DNA from: Nocardia vaccinii NBRC 15922
Lineage (GTDB): Bacteria; Actinomycetota; Actinomycetes; Mycobacteriales; Mycobacteriaceae
Length of the DNA: 32,457 nt
Assembly (NCBI RefSeq): GCF_001613305.1
Contig: NZ_BDCC01000089.1
Span: forward strand, 1-32,457
Direction of reading: 5' to 3'
Below, piece after piece: positions 31,821-32,457 of the stretch (its first letter is position 1; each line of letters starts with the position of its first letter). The position numbers and the translations under genes are program-made. The notes under the pieces were generated by a model. That model had not been told where the DNA came from and did not search any database. It worked only from the letters and a program-made list of their open reading frames with translations.

Positions 31821-31980
31821 GACGAGGCTCTTTTCGCAATCGTGGAGCGTGCCCGATATCTGTCGTGAGAATCTTAGTGGCAGAGGCTGATTGAACGCCA
31901 GCCGATCGAACACTGTTGCCCCGCAACGCTGGTAGTGGCAGTGCAAGGGCCGGACCGGGGTGCGGTTCGGCAGGGAATGT

Positions 31981-32344
31981 TCAGTGCCGCACCGCCACAC
32001 CGAGATCTATCATCCGTGCGGACTCCTCGCACAGCCGTTCCGCGGCCGCCGGATCGAGGGCGTAGGGGGCGATGCCGTTCATGAACTCGGCCGTGATCGG
32101 ATTCATGGCGGGCCGCCGGGTGAGCGCCAGCGCCTCGGCGCAATCGGCGAAGTACCGGCCGCTGACCCGTCCAGCAGTGGCGACACCGCCAGCAGGATCG
32201 AGGTCGCCGCGCCCTGCTCGACGGTCTTGCGCAGACCGTCCTCCAGCGTGACACCGGCGGGCCTGCCCAGATGCCGGGAAAGGTTGGTCGGGACCGAACC
32301 GGGTGCGACCGCGTTGACCACGATGCCGTCCCGCACCCAACGCG
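31981..32344 (-). pseudogene. SDR pseudogene, cut by an insertion sequence and frameshifted
   Basis: The frame begins at the right with PRWVRDGIVVNAVAPGSVPTNLSRHLG, the region just after the catalytic Tyr-Lys of an SDR, and runs to VSPLLDG. It then changes frame near 32166-32168 in a CCC run, and continues as VSGRYFADCAEALAL to a normal-looking end with SARMIDLGV. Adding one base in the run restores the frame. The N-terminal half, including the cofactor site, is missing, because the sequence switches to an insertion sequence at about 32345. Confidence 0.75.
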
Positions 32345-32457
32345 GGGACTGTCGGGATAACGGCTCTGGCGCACTTTCGGTGGTTAGGACAGAAGGATGC
32401 GGTGACGTAGCAGCTGGAATCCGGCGTGGTCCTGGTCGAGGCCGCGCAGGAACGGGT
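32345..32457 (-). mobile_element. Left end of an insertion sequence, cut by the window edge
   Basis: At about 32345 the SDR similarity stops abruptly. The next bases, GGACTGTCGGGATAACGGC, followed by TCTGGCGCACTTTCGG, look like a terminal inverted repeat, and a transposase reading frame ends 39 bases inside. The other end lies outside the window, so the repeat cannot be confirmed and the family is not assigned. Confidence 0.6.
32384..32457 (-). CDS. C-terminal end of a probable transposase (partial)
   Basis: The frame enters from beyond the window and ends in TAA at 32384. The visible residues are PFLRGLDQDHAGFQLLRHR followed by ILLS. They have the basic, helical character of transposase tails, and the gene end lies at the usual distance from an element's terminus. 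The family cannot be named from 24 residues. Confidence 0.45.
   Translation of the reverse strand, partial: PFLRGLDQDHAGFQLLRHRILLS

Noticed and set aside
1..32457. CRISPR array or tandem repeat array
   Set aside because: No regularly spaced direct repeats were seen anywhere in the window.

Overview
The window is high-GC actinobacterial DNA, most likely from a Nocardia or close Mycobacteriales relative. This is inferred from a mycofactocin-type short-chain dehydrogenase, an Lsr2 nucleoid protein, a NIT-domain sensor kinase, frequent GTG starts and many 1- or 4-base gene overlaps. It reads as accessory chromosome: several catabolic or transport modules, each with its own regulator, mixed with gene remnants and ending inside an insertion sequence.

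Left part (1-12161). After an unassigned stretch come a DUF3592 membrane protein and a Cys-rich DUF6283 protein with an abnormal end. Next is a large leftward catabolic operon (11438 down to 1682). In transcription order it holds a DUF35 zinc-ribbon/OB protein, a thiolase-fold protein lacking the usual Cys motif, a double FadR-type regulator, an amidohydrolase, an SDR broken by a frameshift, a cytochrome P450, a small dimeric alpha/beta-barrel protein, an APH-fold kinase, a second SDR and a mycofactocin-type SDR. The set suits oxidation of an alicyclic or terpenoid/steroid-like alcohol, CoA-linked C-C cleavage and ring opening. Its promoter carries two near-identical 8-bp palindromes exactly over the -35 and -10. 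A SnoaL-like gene diverges from it, followed by the remnant of another SDR.

Middle part (12162-21300). An orphan NIT sensor kinase and a PucR-type regulator are followed by about 830 bp without a gene. That gap holds two copies of a TetR-like operator, and beyond it lies a frameshifted TetR gene. Two very small overlapping ORFs then lead directly into an ABC exporter, a possible peptide-plus-exporter unit. A strong bidirectional terminator, a hypothetical protein, Lsr2 and a transposase remnant follow.

Right part (21330-32457). Two paralogous YdcZ-type small transporters and a LacI regulator precede a rightward operon of an arylsulfotransferase-like protein without a signal peptide and a complete SsuABC/TauABC-type importer (permease, ATPase, lipoprotein). 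This is a likely organosulfur acquisition unit. A DinB/VOC pair diverges from a WYL regulator across a perfect inverted repeat. Next is a two-times-DUF1003 plus RyR-domain membrane protein, a possible nucleotide-gated membrane effector. The window ends with a strong hairpin, a small two-helix membrane protein, and an SDR pseudogene cut by an insertion sequence.

Three genes (SDR at 6198-6958, TetR at 16316-16907, SDR at 31981-32344) each carry what looks like a single-base frameshift. Whether these are true decay or sequence errors cannot be decided from the sequence alone.
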